Below are positions 63,939 to 64,000 of a DNA stretch of 64,000 nt, in pieces (the stretch's first letter is position 1; the number at the start of each line of letters is the position of its first letter). Origin of the DNA: DASZHJ01 sp963735465 (lineage in GTDB: Bacteria > Pseudomonadota > Alphaproteobacteria > ATCC43930 > CGMCC-115725); assembly GCA_963735465.1 (NCBI GenBank), contig CAVTLA010000001.1, forward strand, positions 2,418,001 through 2,482,000, read 5' to 3'. The translations under genes were made by a program, and so were the position numbers. The notes beneath the pieces are model-generated. The model was given only the letters and a program-made list of their open reading frames with translations, ran no database searches and was not told where the DNA came from.

Positions 63939-64000
63939 ATGAGCACCCTCCCGCAGACCATTACCGCTATCGAGATCACCCAGCCCGGTGGACCCGAAGT
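63939..64000 (+). CDS. NADPH:quinone reductase/zinc-free MDR, N-terminus only
   Basis: The first 20 residues, with ITAIEITQPGGPEV, match the start of quinone oxidoreductase (QOR) proteins. CAGGAAG precedes the ATG. The gene runs off the window. Confidence 0.8.
   Translation, partial: MSTLPQTITAIEITQPGGPE

Overview
The window is a GC-rich chromosomal segment from an alphaproteobacterium, most likely in or near the Rhodospirillales. The gene content points there: coenzyme-B12 ribonucleotide reductase, ClpS/ClpA, a phasin, RcdA (DUF1465, CtrA degradation), the zapA - 6S RNA - fau order, DUF1192 and DUF4164 proteins, a tkt-gap-(hypothetical)-class I fba-thiE cluster, and intergenic palindromic repeats of the alphaproteobacterial RPE type. 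Most of it is ordinary core genome. I see no prophage, insertion sequence, CRISPR array, rRNA or intact tRNA.

Layout. 1-7.5 kb: nrdJ end with terminator, a nested palindromic repeat, then an envelope protein, a RidA-like protein, a FemAB/GNAT-like protein, a TauD dioxygenase, a lipoprotein, a CaiB CoA-transferase and PrsW. 7.5-11.7 kb: a DUF2325 gene behind a molybdate-type (ModE/Mop) operator, an aldehyde dehydrogenase, a molbindin and a methyltransferase. 11.7-21 kb: clpS-clpA, phasin, D,D-carboxypeptidase with SPOR domain, soluble chemoreceptor, galU and phosphoglucomutase/phosphomannomutase. 21-27.5 kb: J-domain/VWA pair, molybdopterin oxidoreductase, and a DUF4164-zapA-6S RNA-fau-ymdB-lipocalin cluster. 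27.5-36.2 kb: Tat-exported amine oxidase, tkt-gap-fba-thiE, L-lactate permease. 36.3-39.1 kb: an electron-transfer cluster. 39-48.6 kb: epmA, phosphoesterase, efp, inositol phosphatase, a three-gene OmpA/MotA-like/MotB-like envelope motor, bL31, rcdA and a small heat-shock gene with an RNA thermometer. 48.8-54.4 kb: a dipeptide ABC transporter whose binding protein converges on its membrane/ATPase operon. 54.4-64 kb: creatininase, a 1590-residue membrane-anchored coiled-coil protein, thioesterase, lipoprotein, hydrolase-metY, DUF1192 and the start of a quinone reductase.

The most interesting locus is 36.3-39.1 kb. A pseudoazurin, a Cyc2-like outer-membrane porin-cytochrome fusion (one CxxCH followed by a beta-barrel) and a dihaem c4-type lipoprotein lie in one orientation behind an FNR/FixK-like box. 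The parts resemble the rusticyanin-Cyc2-Cyc1 Fe(II) oxidation chain of Acidithiobacillus, but with pseudoazurin and apparent low-oxygen control. Function in iron oxidation is inference. Other signals worth following are the Mo-box in front of the DUF2325 gene, the ROSE thermometer of the hsp20 gene, and the six 315-bp tandem units in the coiled-coil gene.

Caution on quality: ten reading-frame breaks occur in nine otherwise well-conserved genes, including tkt and gap (two breaks). Each is repaired by removing exactly one base, usually from a short homopolymer. This looks like uncorrected insertion errors of a long-read assembly, not pseudogenes. Features below are given with repaired extents.
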